From Candidatus Gastranaerophilales bacterium (lineage in GTDB: Bacteria > Cyanobacteriota > Vampirovibrionia > Gastranaerophilales > Gastranaerophilaceae), in assembly GCA_944323155.1 (NCBI GenBank), contig CALURL010000010.1, positions 1 through 64,000 on the forward strand: DNA of 64,000 bases, read 5' to 3'. A program made the translations under genes and the position numbers. Positions 36,570-44,637 of this stretch are shown piece by piece. The stretch's first letter is position 1; each line of letters starts with the position of its first letter. The notes beneath the pieces are model-generated. The model was given only the letters and a program-made list of their open reading frames with translations, did not search any database and was not told where the DNA came from.

Positions 36570-37725
36570 TGTATTTGCTTATACCTATTTGTTTTTTGCC
36601 TGCAATTTCAACAGCAGGAGTTCCGTTAAAACCTTTAGCATTAGCTTCTTTAATTTCAGCATTCAATTTTTTTGAAATTTCAATACTGTTGGCATCTTCT
36701 TGAAGTTTATCAATATCCAAATCCAGTTTTTCTGCGATTTTTAGAACTTCTTCTTCTGTTCTAGGCTGTTTATCAAACAGTGCAGTATTCATATCCCAGA
36801 ATTTACCCTGTTTTTCAGCAGCAAGAGCATATCTTGCTTCCATACATGAGCCTACGTGGAATGGCTGTGTCAAATAAACATTACATTCCATATCAAGCGG
36901 CAAATTCTTATGGACAATCTGAACGCCTTTTAATTCTTTAGCGAGTTTATGTATCATAATATTATGCGGTCTGCATATCGGACATTGATAATCAGAATAT
37001 ACATACATTACAACTTTTGGATTTTCATCTCCGAGAATGTTTCCTGAAACTTTATACTTATTGTGTTTAGCTTTTATAAATTCACCGAATTCAAGAGAAT
37101 TTTTTACCTGCGGCGCTAATATATAACTGGTATTTGTATAAACAAACCCTGCTATAGCTGCAAGCATTACTACTGAAAATGCTATTAAATATTTTCTCAC
37201 TTTTATCGCATCAAAAAAGTCTACAAAACTCTGTTTTACGGAATGTATAAATGCACCGTTTTTGAAATCAGTTGCAACAAGACCGATACATAAGTCAAGA
37301 ACATATGTTACAGCACAAAGCACGCATAATTTCTTTATTTCAAACAAACTTATGCACAACAAAATCATTGAAATTGTAAAGGCAATTAATCCGAGTGAGG
37401 CAATGTAATCAAGAGGATTTTTAAATACCTCCAAAAACTTCAAAAGTCTAAATTTCTTAAGTTTATCAACAAATAACATAAGAAAAATAAATGAATATAA
37501 AAATATTCCCCACAAAGCAAGCGGAATTCCAAAAAATTGAGATTCAGTAGTCTTTGCAACACCGTCACAGTCAATAAATTCATTTATTGAACAAAAACTC
37601 GGCAGTGCATAAGGATTAAAATTCGCCTGATAATAAATTATACCAAGCTTTATGGTCGTAATCAACCCGATTAAGGCAAGAACCGCTACAGCGACTTTTT
37701 TCTTGAAAATATTAGACTTATCCAT
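36523..37725 (-). CDS. VKOR-thioredoxin fusion (disulfide-bond formation)
   Basis: A 400-residue membrane protein. The VKOR part has four or five membrane segments, the loop cysteines in FCSINEFIDCDGV and the active-site pair CVLC (about 139-142). After another membrane segment (about 180-198) comes a periplasmic thioredoxin/DsbA-like domain with YSDYQCPICRPHN (CPIC) and the cis-proline GTPAVEI. It oxidises exported proteins and passes electrons to quinone. This fusion is typical of cyanobacteria and relatives, which supports the lineage call. GGGAG lies eight bases before the ATG at 37725. Confidence 0.93.
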   Translation of the reverse strand: MDKSNIFKKKVAVAVLALIGLITTIKLGIIYYQANFNPYALPSFCSINEFIDCDGVAKTTESQFFGIPLALWGIFLYSFIFLMLFVDKLKKFRLLKFLEVFKNPLDYIASLGLIAFTISMILLCISLFEIKKLCVLCAVTYVLDLCIGLVATDFKNGAFIHSVKQSFVDFFDAIKVRKYLIAFSVVMLAAIAGFVYTNTSYILAPQVKNSLEFGEFIKAKHNKYKVSGNILGDENPKVVMYVYSDYQCPICRPHNIMIHKLAKELKGVQIVHKNLPLDMECNVYLTQPFHVGSCMEARYALAAEKQGKFWDMNTALFDKQPRTEEEVLKIAEKLDLDIDKLQEDANSIEISKKLNAEIKEANAKGFNGTPAVEIAGKKQIGISKYSEYKKWLIEKGATER

Positions 37726-37893
37726 TCTATTCTCTCCCATTTTTAAATCTATTTTACAATTTTAATAATCATAAATCAATAGCATAAAGTATATCTCAAA
37801 TCATACTTTCGTATTACAAATTTACGACCGTCTTGTATTAAATAGTAATCTATGTTATAATTATAGAGGTATTATTATGTTTGAGAGGTCGAT

Positions 37894-38646
37894 TTGAAAA
37901 AAAATTTATTTGATTTGTTCTTAGAAAAAATCTTTAATGTTCCTTTATGGATAAAACAGGTTATTTATCTTAAACTTGCAAAAGAAATGCGGGATTTTGA
38001 ATGTGAAGAGTTTTTGAGAAACAATGAAGATGAAGTTTTCTCAACATTTGTTCCTACCCTGACTTTCAAGGGCAAAACAGAATTAATGGAGAGAAAATGC
38101 GGACTTGATGCTAATATTTATAACTTCCTGCAAGGATGTGCAAATAATTACAGCATGCTTGAAATTTCCATTAATACATTCCTTTCTATGGAAGAAGTTG
38201 CAAAATATTATGAATTATGCCTTGAACAAAACTTTATAAAAGTTCCTGAATCTAAAGAAATTCATGCAATGGCAGGATTTATTGCAGGTAAATTCAGAAC
38301 AGGAGAATATTTTAAGCAAAAAGGAGCAATTACAGTCGACCAGCTTCAACAATCAATACTTGCAAACAGAGACGCTCAAGAATCCGGTAATCCGAAAAAA
38401 TTCGGTGAAATTATGGTTGGATTGGGTTTTGTTACAGAAGCGGATTTGAAAGCAATATTGGTTTTGAAAGAAGAAGCTAAAAAACGTTTTATTTTAGATG
38501 CAACCACAGTTCCAAAACCGGAGGCTGCTTTCTCTAACGAAAAAGAAGAATTGGAAAAAGAAATTTCTAACCTTAAAGACGAAAATTTAAAACTTAAACG
38601 AAAATTGCTTCAATTGCTTGAACTGGTAAAAAGAAATGGACAATAG
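37894..38646 (+). CDS. Protein with GspE/MshE N-terminal-like domain and coiled coil
   Basis: A 250-residue soluble protein starting at TTG 37894 with GAGAGG upstream. Residues about 130-190 read FKQKGAITVDQLQQSILANR, then KKFGEIMVGLGFVTEADLKA, which fits the doubled helical motif of type II secretion/pilus ATPase N-terminal (MshEN-like) domains. Some of these bind cyclic di-GMP. The first 120 residues are helical and unrecognised, and the last 40 form a leucine-rich coiled coil. No ATPase domain is attached. It overlaps the asparaginase start by 11 bases. A role in pilus or signal control is inference. Confidence 0.7.
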   Translation: MKKNLFDLFLEKIFNVPLWIKQVIYLKLAKEMRDFECEEFLRNNEDEVFSTFVPTLTFKGKTELMERKCGLDANIYNFLQGCANNYSMLEISINTFLSMEEVAKYYELCLEQNFIKVPESKEIHAMAGFIAGKFRTGEYFKQKGAITVDQLQQSILANRDAQESGNPKKFGEIMVGLGFVTEADLKAILVLKEEAKKRFILDATTVPKPEAAFSNEKEELEKEISNLKDENLKLKRKLLQLLELVKRNGQ

Positions 38647-39595
38647 TAATACAACCCCTAAATTGTTAGTAGAATACGTAAGAGACGGACTGGTTGAACA
38701 AAGCCACTATGGTTTTGTTGTACTGGCTGATAAAACAAGAGCTTTTGATTTCACAGGAGATTCTAAAGACTATCCGTTTTATCTGCGTTCCTGCGCAAAA
38801 CCTTTACAAGCTACGCTTATTATAGACTACGGCGTTGATACATTTTTTGATTTCAATGAAGAAGAAATTGCACTATGCTGTGCTTCACATGCCGGTGAAG
38901 TTATTCATGTTCAGACTGCTGTTAATCTTTTAAAGAAAATCGGTTTGGATGAAAGTTATTTGAAATGCGGTTTGCATAAGCCTATTTCTAAAAAAGAGCA
39001 AGAAAAATTACTTCTTGAGGGGAAAACTGAAAATGTTTTCCAGAACAATTGTGTCGGGAAACACATCATGATGCTTGCTATATGCCAAGTAAAAAATTGG
39101 GATTTAACAACTTATGACAAACCTGAACATCCTTTGCAAAAGGCTATAAAAGAACAAATTTACAAACTTTGTCATATTACAAAAAATTATCCAGTAACAA
39201 CAGACGGCTGCGGTGTTCCTATACATTCTATGCCGTTAAAAAATATGCTTCACGGGTATTTAAACGTATTTTGCAATGATAAATATGCAAAAATTACAAA
39301 TGCTTTCAAAAATCATCCATACATCATTGGCGGAGAAAATAGATTAGACACATTAGTTATGGAAAGTTCCAAAGACCTTGCTGCTAAAGTTGGAGCAGGA
39401 GGTTTATGTATTGTTGTTAATACAAAAGAAGAAGAAGCTTTTGTTGTAAAAATCTGCGACAGTGATATGAAAGCAAGAGAACTGGTCGTTGTTGATACTC
39501 TCAGAAATCTTCACTGGGCAGATATTAAGGTTGAACGCGATATAAAAACACTTCACGGACAAATTGTCGGGGAAATGATTACTTTACTCGATTAA
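38636..39595 (+). CDS. L-asparaginase, Rhizobium-type (asparaginase II family)
   Basis: A 319-residue protein of the family typified by Rhizobium etli asparaginase, unrelated to the E. coli enzymes. Visible are YLRSCAKPLQA, CCASHAGE, NNCVGKHIMMLA and TTDGCGVPIHSMPL, which hold the conserved Ser, Cys and Lys residues. There is no signal peptide, so it is cytoplasmic and would release ammonia from asparagine. It overlaps the preceding gene by 11 bases and overlaps the convergent amidase gene by 12 bases at its end. Confidence 0.85.
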   Translation: MDNSNTTPKLLVEYVRDGLVEQSHYGFVVLADKTRAFDFTGDSKDYPFYLRSCAKPLQATLIIDYGVDTFFDFNEEEIALCCASHAGEVIHVQTAVNLLKKIGLDESYLKCGLHKPISKKEQEKLLLEGKTENVFQNNCVGKHIMMLAICQVKNWDLTTYDKPEHPLQKAIKEQIYKLCHITKNYPVTTDGCGVPIHSMPLKNMLHGYLNVFCNDKYAKITNAFKNHPYIIGGENRLDTLVMESSKDLAAKVGAGGLCIVVNTKEEEAFVVKICDSDMKARELVVVDTLRNLHWADIKVERDIKTLHGQIVGEMITLLD

Positions 39596-41941
39596 TTTTA
39601 TTTTACCGTCAAACCACTCATCTGTGAGTTCATTGTATTCGGCTTTTATATTCTTGTAAGCTTTTTTGATTGTTTCATCTTCTTTTGCTTCTTGTTTCAA
39701 GAAATAAAGTCCGCGTTTATAAACGTTATTTGCGGATTTCAAAACTTCATCAGGAATATCGCCGTCATAAATTTTGCATGCGTGCGACATTTCAAATAAC
39801 CTGCGTTTATTTAGTCCGCTTAAATGTCTGCGGACAGTTTTGCCCTGTTTATTTTTAACCAGTGAATAATCCACATCCAATTTAGAAATTGCAGAAGCAT
39901 AGTCGCCTTTTCTGAGAGCTTCTATAAGTCCTTCTCGTGTCTTGAACATGCCTTCACCTCTGTTGAAAACAAAATCCATAACAGCATCTTTAAGCGGCTG
40001 CGGCATATTTTCATATTCAGAGTCGCCTAACATATCTTTTACATTTTGAACTCTTACATACATATCTTTTGCAAGAAGCTGATATATTTCTTCTTCAGAA
40101 ATAGTTTCACCCTCCGGATATTTTGCACGTTCTCCGGCTTTTATAACATGTCCGACACCGACCGTAAGATTTCCGTTTTTATCACGATATGGTTCTTCAT
40201 GAACTTCTTCCATCTGTGTCAAAGCTTCAAGATATTCTTCGCTCAAGCCGGTGACCTTTTCTACGTCATGAAGGTCTTCTACAGAAGAAATATCCGGCAT
40301 CTGCTCCTGGTTAAAATATCTTACTATGCCATTTGTAACATTTTTTGCAAATTCTGTCCTGAATGTTTCAGAATCAATATTTGCAAGATCCTTTGGATTT
40401 GATTGATAACCTGTTTCAATAAGCACAGAAGGCATTGATGACGCTGCACGCAAAACCCCCAAATTTCGAATATCAGCAGCAGATTTACAATCTTTTTTAC
40501 TAATCCAGTCATGCCTTTCTATATTGTTTTCAAGAATATTGGCGAGTCTTTTACTTGACTGGTTTCCGTTTTTGAAAATAATTGTCTGCCCGCGTTTATC
40601 TCTATTTGAAACAGCCGAATCACAGTGAATACTCAAAAATAAATCAGCATCACTGTATTTTTCTTTAGCCTTCATAATATTTGCCGCAGAACCGCTCATA
40701 AATATTACTTTTGCGCCTTTTGAAGTTAATTCCGGAATGATTTTATCTGTAAAATTTTTATTTTTATACCACTCTTCGATAATTTTGCCGTTCGAGTCTT
40801 CTGCATAAGTCCCGGGATCAAAAAGCCCATTTTTAGGGTTATATCCGCCATGTCCGGCGTTTACGATAATTGTTTTACCACTTAATTTCCCATCATCAGT
40901 CGGGTTATAAATCTGAACATCAGCAGTTATTTTTCCATTTTTGTCAGTAGCAGGAAGTGGTCTTTTTACAGGCCTGTTGTTCTCTTCAGCTACTGCATTC
41001 GCCTGTCTTTGAAGTTCGCCTGCTTTGACCTGTTTTCCATTTGCTAAGGTTACAATCTTATTTGGATTTCCTGATAACGATTGAGGATTTTTGTATTCTT
41101 TTATCATTGAATTAATTATCTTATCCATCTCTTTTGTGGAAACAAATCCCCAGGAATCAAATTCATCATTGAGGATATTTTGAAATTCCTCACGTCTTTC
41201 GGGTGTTGCAATTTGAGAGCCGACTTTTTCAGCAAGCATATCATACAATTTCATAACAGTATTTTTTCTGGTAGACTGCCTGCTTGCGACTTCCGAACAT
41301 ATTGTATTAATCAATGATTCATCCGGATATTTTTTATCATATTCTTCAATAACACCAATTACATTATTTTTATTAATTTTTGCAAAAGCATTGTCAAATT
41401 TTTCACGGCCGACAGCTCCAAAATATTCGTCTGCAGCATCCATTAAGCTTTCTGCAATTTCCGAAGAATTTGAAATTTTTTGTGTAGAAGGAGTTTGTTT
41501 TGGTGTTGTTTTAATTTCTTTTTTTACTGATACTGGTTTATTTTCTGGTTTTACTTCGGTTTCAGCGTCTTTTGCATAAGGGCGCTTAGGCACATTAACA
41601 GGAGTACCTTTTCTAATCCTTGATATATCCTTTATTTGCGGATTCATCTTTTTTAATTCCTCAATAGACATATTGTACTTACGTGCTATTGCCGCAAAAG
41701 TAGTTTCAACCTTGTCTGTCGGAACCTTCAAGTATTGTCCTGCTTTTAGTGCCGCTGTACCTGAAAGCTTTACATACTTTCTGAATTCTGCTTCTGAGGG
41801 GAAATTAAACTTCTTGCTTAACCCGTATATGGTCTCGCCTTTTTTCACCTCATAACCCTGAAATATATCTTTTTTCTCTTTTTTATCCTCAGAAACCGCG
41901 TTTGATGATATAATGTTTTTGCTGTTTACACCGGAAATCAT
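39584..41941 (-). CDS. LysM / N-acetylmuramoyl-alanine amidase / GH24 lysozyme fusion
   Basis: A 785-residue cell-wall hydrolase. Two LysM-like repeats (YEVKKGETIYGLSKKFNFP at about 30, and FAAIARKYNMSIEELKKMNP at about 84) bind peptidoglycan. After a linker and a helical region, an amidase_3 domain shows VNAGHGGYNPKNGLFDPG, the Glu in IIEEWYKN, SIHCDS and LIETGYQSN (about 355-545). A GH24 lysozyme domain follows with EEPYRDKNGNLTVGVGH and VMDFVFNRGEG (about 575-720). No signal peptide or membrane segment is seen at the N-terminus, so export is unexplained. It is not in a phage context. GGAG precedes the ATG. Confidence 0.88.
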   Translation of the reverse strand: MISGVNSKNIISSNAVSEDKKEKKDIFQGYEVKKGETIYGLSKKFNFPSEAEFRKYVKLSGTAALKAGQYLKVPTDKVETTFAAIARKYNMSIEELKKMNPQIKDISRIRKGTPVNVPKRPYAKDAETEVKPENKPVSVKKEIKTTPKQTPSTQKISNSSEIAESLMDAADEYFGAVGREKFDNAFAKINKNNVIGVIEEYDKKYPDESLINTICSEVASRQSTRKNTVMKLYDMLAEKVGSQIATPERREEFQNILNDEFDSWGFVSTKEMDKIINSMIKEYKNPQSLSGNPNKIVTLANGKQVKAGELQRQANAVAEENNRPVKRPLPATDKNGKITADVQIYNPTDDGKLSGKTIIVNAGHGGYNPKNGLFDPGTYAEDSNGKIIEEWYKNKNFTDKIIPELTSKGAKVIFMSGSAANIMKAKEKYSDADLFLSIHCDSAVSNRDKRGQTIIFKNGNQSSKRLANILENNIERHDWISKKDCKSAADIRNLGVLRAASSMPSVLIETGYQSNPKDLANIDSETFRTEFAKNVTNGIVRYFNQEQMPDISSVEDLHDVEKVTGLSEEYLEALTQMEEVHEEPYRDKNGNLTVGVGHVIKAGERAKYPEGETISEEEIYQLLAKDMYVRVQNVKDMLGDSEYENMPQPLKDAVMDFVFNRGEGMFKTREGLIEALRKGDYASAISKLDVDYSLVKNKQGKTVRRHLSGLNKRRLFEMSHACKIYDGDIPDEVLKSANNVYKRGLYFLKQEAKEDETIKKAYKNIKAEYNELTDEWFDGKIKLIE

Positions 41942-41971
41942 AAAAAATTTTCTCCATAAGCTTCACACAAA

Positions 41972-42017
41972 TAAAAATAACGGCATTTTTTTTACTATCT
42001 TTAAAAATACCGTTATT
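41972..42017 (-). terminator. Probable terminator of mlaD-upp
   Basis: Stem AATAACGG / CCGTTATT extended by T/A pairs, on the minus strand followed by TTTTTATTT. It lies 26 bases after the upp stop. Confidence 0.6.
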
Positions 42018-42042
42018 AATATTTACAACTGTTTACAAAAAG

Positions 42043-42696
42043 TTAAAGAGTATTAAAAATTCTATCTCCGGCATCTCCCATTCCAGGGACAATGTAACCT
42101 TTTTCGTTTAAGCAATCATCCACTGCAGCGGTTATAATTTCTATATCAGGATAATGCTTTTGAATATTTTCAATTCCTTGAGGAGCCGCGATTATACAAA
42201 CAACCTTTATATTATCAACAGGAATTCCCTTATCAGCATATAGTTTAATAGCTTCAAGCAGAGAATTACCGGTTGCAAGCATAGGATCTGTGATATAAAC
42301 ATAAAATTTTTCAGGATTTGGTGCATCCATAGGCACTTTATTATAATACCAGACAGGTTTGAGAGTTTTTTCATCCCTGTACATTCCAATATGTCTGATT
42401 GTAGCCTGAGGAAGAATATCAATTGCTTCATCAGTAAATATCAAGCCCGCGCGCAATATTGGGGAAATTATAAGATTTATATCAGGATCAATAGTTTTTG
42501 TTGTAAATGTTGTTAACGGGGTTGTAATTTCTGTATCTACAAGCGGAAGATTTTTACATGCTTCATATAAAAGACAGCGGGTAATTTTCCGTGTTGCAAT
42601 TCTGACTCCCTGACTATCTGTATTCTTATCACGCATTGTACATAAGTTTAAAAGAACCACCGGATTTGAAATTATTCGAACATTATCTTTATTCAT
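42043..42696 (-). CDS. upp: Uracil phosphoribosyltransferase
   Basis: A 217-residue UPRT that salvages uracil to UMP with PRPP. Visible are SPILRAGLIFTDEAIDILP, the dimer-lid region HIGMYRDEKTLKPVWYYNK, the PRPP loop YITDPMLATGNSLLEAI and the uracil-binding end GYIVPGMGDAGDRIF. Length fits. GGGGAG precedes the ATG, and the gap to the upstream mlaD-like gene is three bases, so the two are in one operon. Confidence 0.96.
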   Translation of the reverse strand: MNKDNVRIISNPVVLLNLCTMRDKNTDSQGVRIATRKITRCLLYEACKNLPLVDTEITTPLTTFTTKTIDPDINLIISPILRAGLIFTDEAIDILPQATIRHIGMYRDEKTLKPVWYYNKVPMDAPNPEKFYVYITDPMLATGNSLLEAIKLYADKGIPVDNIKVVCIIAAPQGIENIQKHYPDIEIITAAVDDCLNEKGYIVPGMGDAGDRIFNTL

Positions 42697-42699
42697 TTT

Positions 42700-43329
42700 T
42701 TACTCCCCTTTATTTCCGTTCATTTTTCTCAGAAATTCTTTTCTTCTAACACCTGCATCATCAATCCAATTATCTAACATATTAACATTATTTTCAATAT
42801 CCTGCGTATCAAGAGCAGAATTTGAATGTTTTGTAACCTCTTCGGCTTCTTTTGCAAAAAACGACATTTTACTGGTTATTGAACCGATTTTGTCAAACAT
42901 GTCATTGAGCAGCCCTAAAGAATCATGGAGTCTTTTAGGTTCCTGCACAACTATTAATTTTTTTGATGCGAGACTTCTATCAGTTGGAGGATACAATTCC
43001 AGAGATTTTGAACCTCCCATACCGTTAAACTCAACTGTTGCAATTGTGCCCTTTGGAACTTGAAAATCTTTATCAGTAATAAATTTCACATAAACATCGT
43101 TAGATACTATTCTAACCTTATCAACATAACCAATTTGAACCCCCATAAACTTTACAGGTGAACCAACAATTAATCCGTCAACATCAGGCAGAAATATCTG
43201 ATATACATTAAGCTCTTTTGCCTTATTGTATCTGTATATCCTAACCCCTGCAACTGTGACGCATAAAATTAAAAACCAAATGGCAACTTCTATCCAAATA
43301 TATATATGAATATTACCAACTTTCTTCAT
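42700..43329 (-). CDS. MlaD/MCE-family lipid transport protein
   Basis: A 209-residue protein with an N-terminal membrane anchor (about 9-28) and one MCE domain (about 38-115): LPDVDGLIVGSPVKFMGVQIGYVDKV is the family hallmark. A helical C-terminal tail of about 80 residues follows. In other bacteria MlaD hexamers carry phospholipid between inner and outer membranes with the MlaE permease and MlaF ATPase, neither of which is in the window. An MlaA-type protein is encoded at 54763. The ATG lies seven bases after a TATAAT, so the leader is very short. Confidence 0.85.
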   Translation of the reverse strand: MKKVGNIHIYIWIEVAIWFLILCVTVAGVRIYRYNKAKELNVYQIFLPDVDGLIVGSPVKFMGVQIGYVDKVRIVSNDVYVKFITDKDFQVPKGTIATVEFNGMGGSKSLELYPPTDRSLASKKLIVVQEPKRLHDSLGLLNDMFDKIGSITSKMSFFAKEAEEVTKHSNSALDTQDIENNVNMLDNWIDDAGVRRKEFLRKMNGNKGE

Positions 43330-43342
43330 GCCAATTATTATA
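43330..43342 (-). promoter_or_regulatory. -10 box seven bases before the mlaD-like ATG
   Basis: Minus strand TATAAT (43342-43337), then AATTGGC, then ATG at 43329. No ribosome site fits in the short leader. The -35 region is weak. Confidence 0.5.
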
Positions 43343-43367
43343 CTGCAAACACATGAGTTTAGACTAC

Positions 43368-43396
43368 TTGCGAAAAAATTTTTTGTATTATATTAT
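43368..43396 (+). promoter_or_regulatory. Promoter of the rpoZ-like gene
   Basis: -35 TTGCGA (43368-43373), 17-base spacer, -10 TATTAT (43391-43396), with a short leader and GAGG before the ATG at 43429. Confidence 0.65.
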
Positions 43397-43428
43397 AAAT
43401 TGTAATACTAGAAATGTGAGGTTTGAAA

Positions 43429-43668
43429 ATGGATCAAATAATAAGAGTTGCATGGGATTTGAATGAAAACACTGACAACAGATACCAATTAGTTTATGAA
43501 ATAGCAGAACTTGCAAAAAAATTAGTTGATGAAAATCAGGCTAAAAAAGCTCGTGATGAATTTAATTTTGAAGAAAACTTTGATACAACTTATAAAAAAG
43601 AAAATCCTGTAGAACACGCTATTATGGTTAAAGCAGCAGAAGCTGATGATGATAGATTAGTCGGTTAA
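43429..43668 (+). CDS. rpoZ: Likely RNA polymerase omega subunit
   Basis: A 79-residue acidic protein. DNRYQLVYEIAELAKKLVDE matches the core helix of omega (NRFxLVxxAxxRAxxL), and NPVEHAIMVKAAE fits the later KPxxxALxEIAxG segment. The size also fits. Omega helps assemble RNA polymerase around beta-prime. The match is by eye and the protein is divergent, so the call is moderate. The ATG at 43429 is preferred over an in-frame TTG at 43423 because of GAGG spacing. Own promoter and terminator. Confidence 0.6.
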   Translation: MDQIIRVAWDLNENTDNRYQLVYEIAELAKKLVDENQAKKARDEFNFEENFDTTYKKENPVEHAIMVKAAEADDDRLVG

Positions 43669-43696
43669 GTTAAGGATTTATAAAATAAAACAATTA

Positions 43697-43726
43697 AAAA
43701 AAGTTAGAGATTACTCTAACTTTTTT
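43697..43726 (+). terminator. Rho-independent terminator of the rpoZ-like gene
   Basis: A 13-bp stem AAAAAAGTTAGAG / CTCTAACTTTTTT with loop ATTA. Confidence 0.85.
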
Positions 43727-43746
43727 GTCGCCAAACAGGGGTTAAT

Positions 43747-44547
43747 ATGAGAGAAACAATAGAATTTATTAAAGAAAAGCTTAATGGTTTTGCGCCAGAA
43801 ATTGGAATTATTTTAGGTTCAGGCCTTGGAGAACTTGCAGACGAATACTGCAATATTGCAATTCCATACTTTGAAATTCCGGGATTTATTAAATCAAATG
43901 TAAAAGGTCATAAAGGCCGGCTTGTTTTTGCGGAGATTAATGGCAAAAAAATTGTTATGATGCAAGGACGCAATCATTTTTACGAAGGGCATTCAATGCA
44001 GGAAATAACTTACCCTGTAAAAGTATTGAAAGCACTCGGCATAAAAACATTAATCCTTACTAATGCCGCTGGTGCAGTTAATGAGGAATTTAAGCCGTCG
44101 GATTTGATGCTTATAACAGATCATATAAATAACATGGGTTCAAATCCGCTTATTGGCCCTAATGATGATAATCTTGGCGAAAGATTTCCTGATATGACAG
44201 AAATCTACGACAAATCTTTGATTAATCTCGCTGAAAAATGCGCCAAAAATCTAGGTATTGATGTTCAAAAAGGTGTTTACTGGGCTAATTCAGGCCCAAG
44301 TTACGAAACACCGGCAGAAATTAGAATGATTAGAATGCTCGGCGGTGACGCTGTTGGAATGTCTACAGTTCCTGAAGCTATTATTGCAAATTACTGCGGG
44401 ATGAATGTTCTCGGCATTAGCTGTATATCAAATGCCGCAAGTTCAATCTCCGGTGATAAATTATCACATGAAGAAGTTATAGATACAACAAATAAAGCTA
44501 AAATCAAATTTAAATCATTGATTTTATCAGTAATATCAGCGTTATAG
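43747..44547 (+). CDS. punA: Purine nucleoside phosphorylase
   Basis: A 266-residue trimeric-type PNP that splits inosine and guanosine with phosphate. Visible are IILGSGLGELAD, the phosphate-site GRNHFYEGHSMQEITYPV, LILTNAAGAVN, the base-site SGPSYETPAEIRMIRMLGGDAVGMSTVPEAI segment and SCISNAAS. The length fits. GGGG lies just upstream of the ATG. It begins 20 bases after the rpoZ-like terminator, so some of its leader comes from that interval. Confidence 0.94.
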   Translation: MRETIEFIKEKLNGFAPEIGIILGSGLGELADEYCNIAIPYFEIPGFIKSNVKGHKGRLVFAEINGKKIVMMQGRNHFYEGHSMQEITYPVKVLKALGIKTLILTNAAGAVNEEFKPSDLMLITDHINNMGSNPLIGPNDDNLGERFPDMTEIYDKSLINLAEKCAKNLGIDVQKGVYWANSGPSYETPAEIRMIRMLGGDAVGMSTVPEAIIANYCGMNVLGISCISNAASSISGDKLSHEEVIDTTNKAKIKFKSLILSVISAL

Positions 44548-44637
44548 CAAATTTGTAAATTTACGTAAATTTTGTATGTACATGCTCTTGTCAAAATTTT
44601 AAATTCGATACAAAATATCTTTTGGGAAGGACAAAGT

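Noticed and set aside
36466-36675. Plus-strand frame across the queH/VKOR junction
   Set aside because: Opposite-strand shadow over two well-supported genes.
39584-41941. Prophage remnant suggested by a GH24 lysozyme domain
   Set aside because: No capsid, portal, integrase, holin or att-like repeats; neighbours are housekeeping genes and the domain is fused to LysM and amidase parts.
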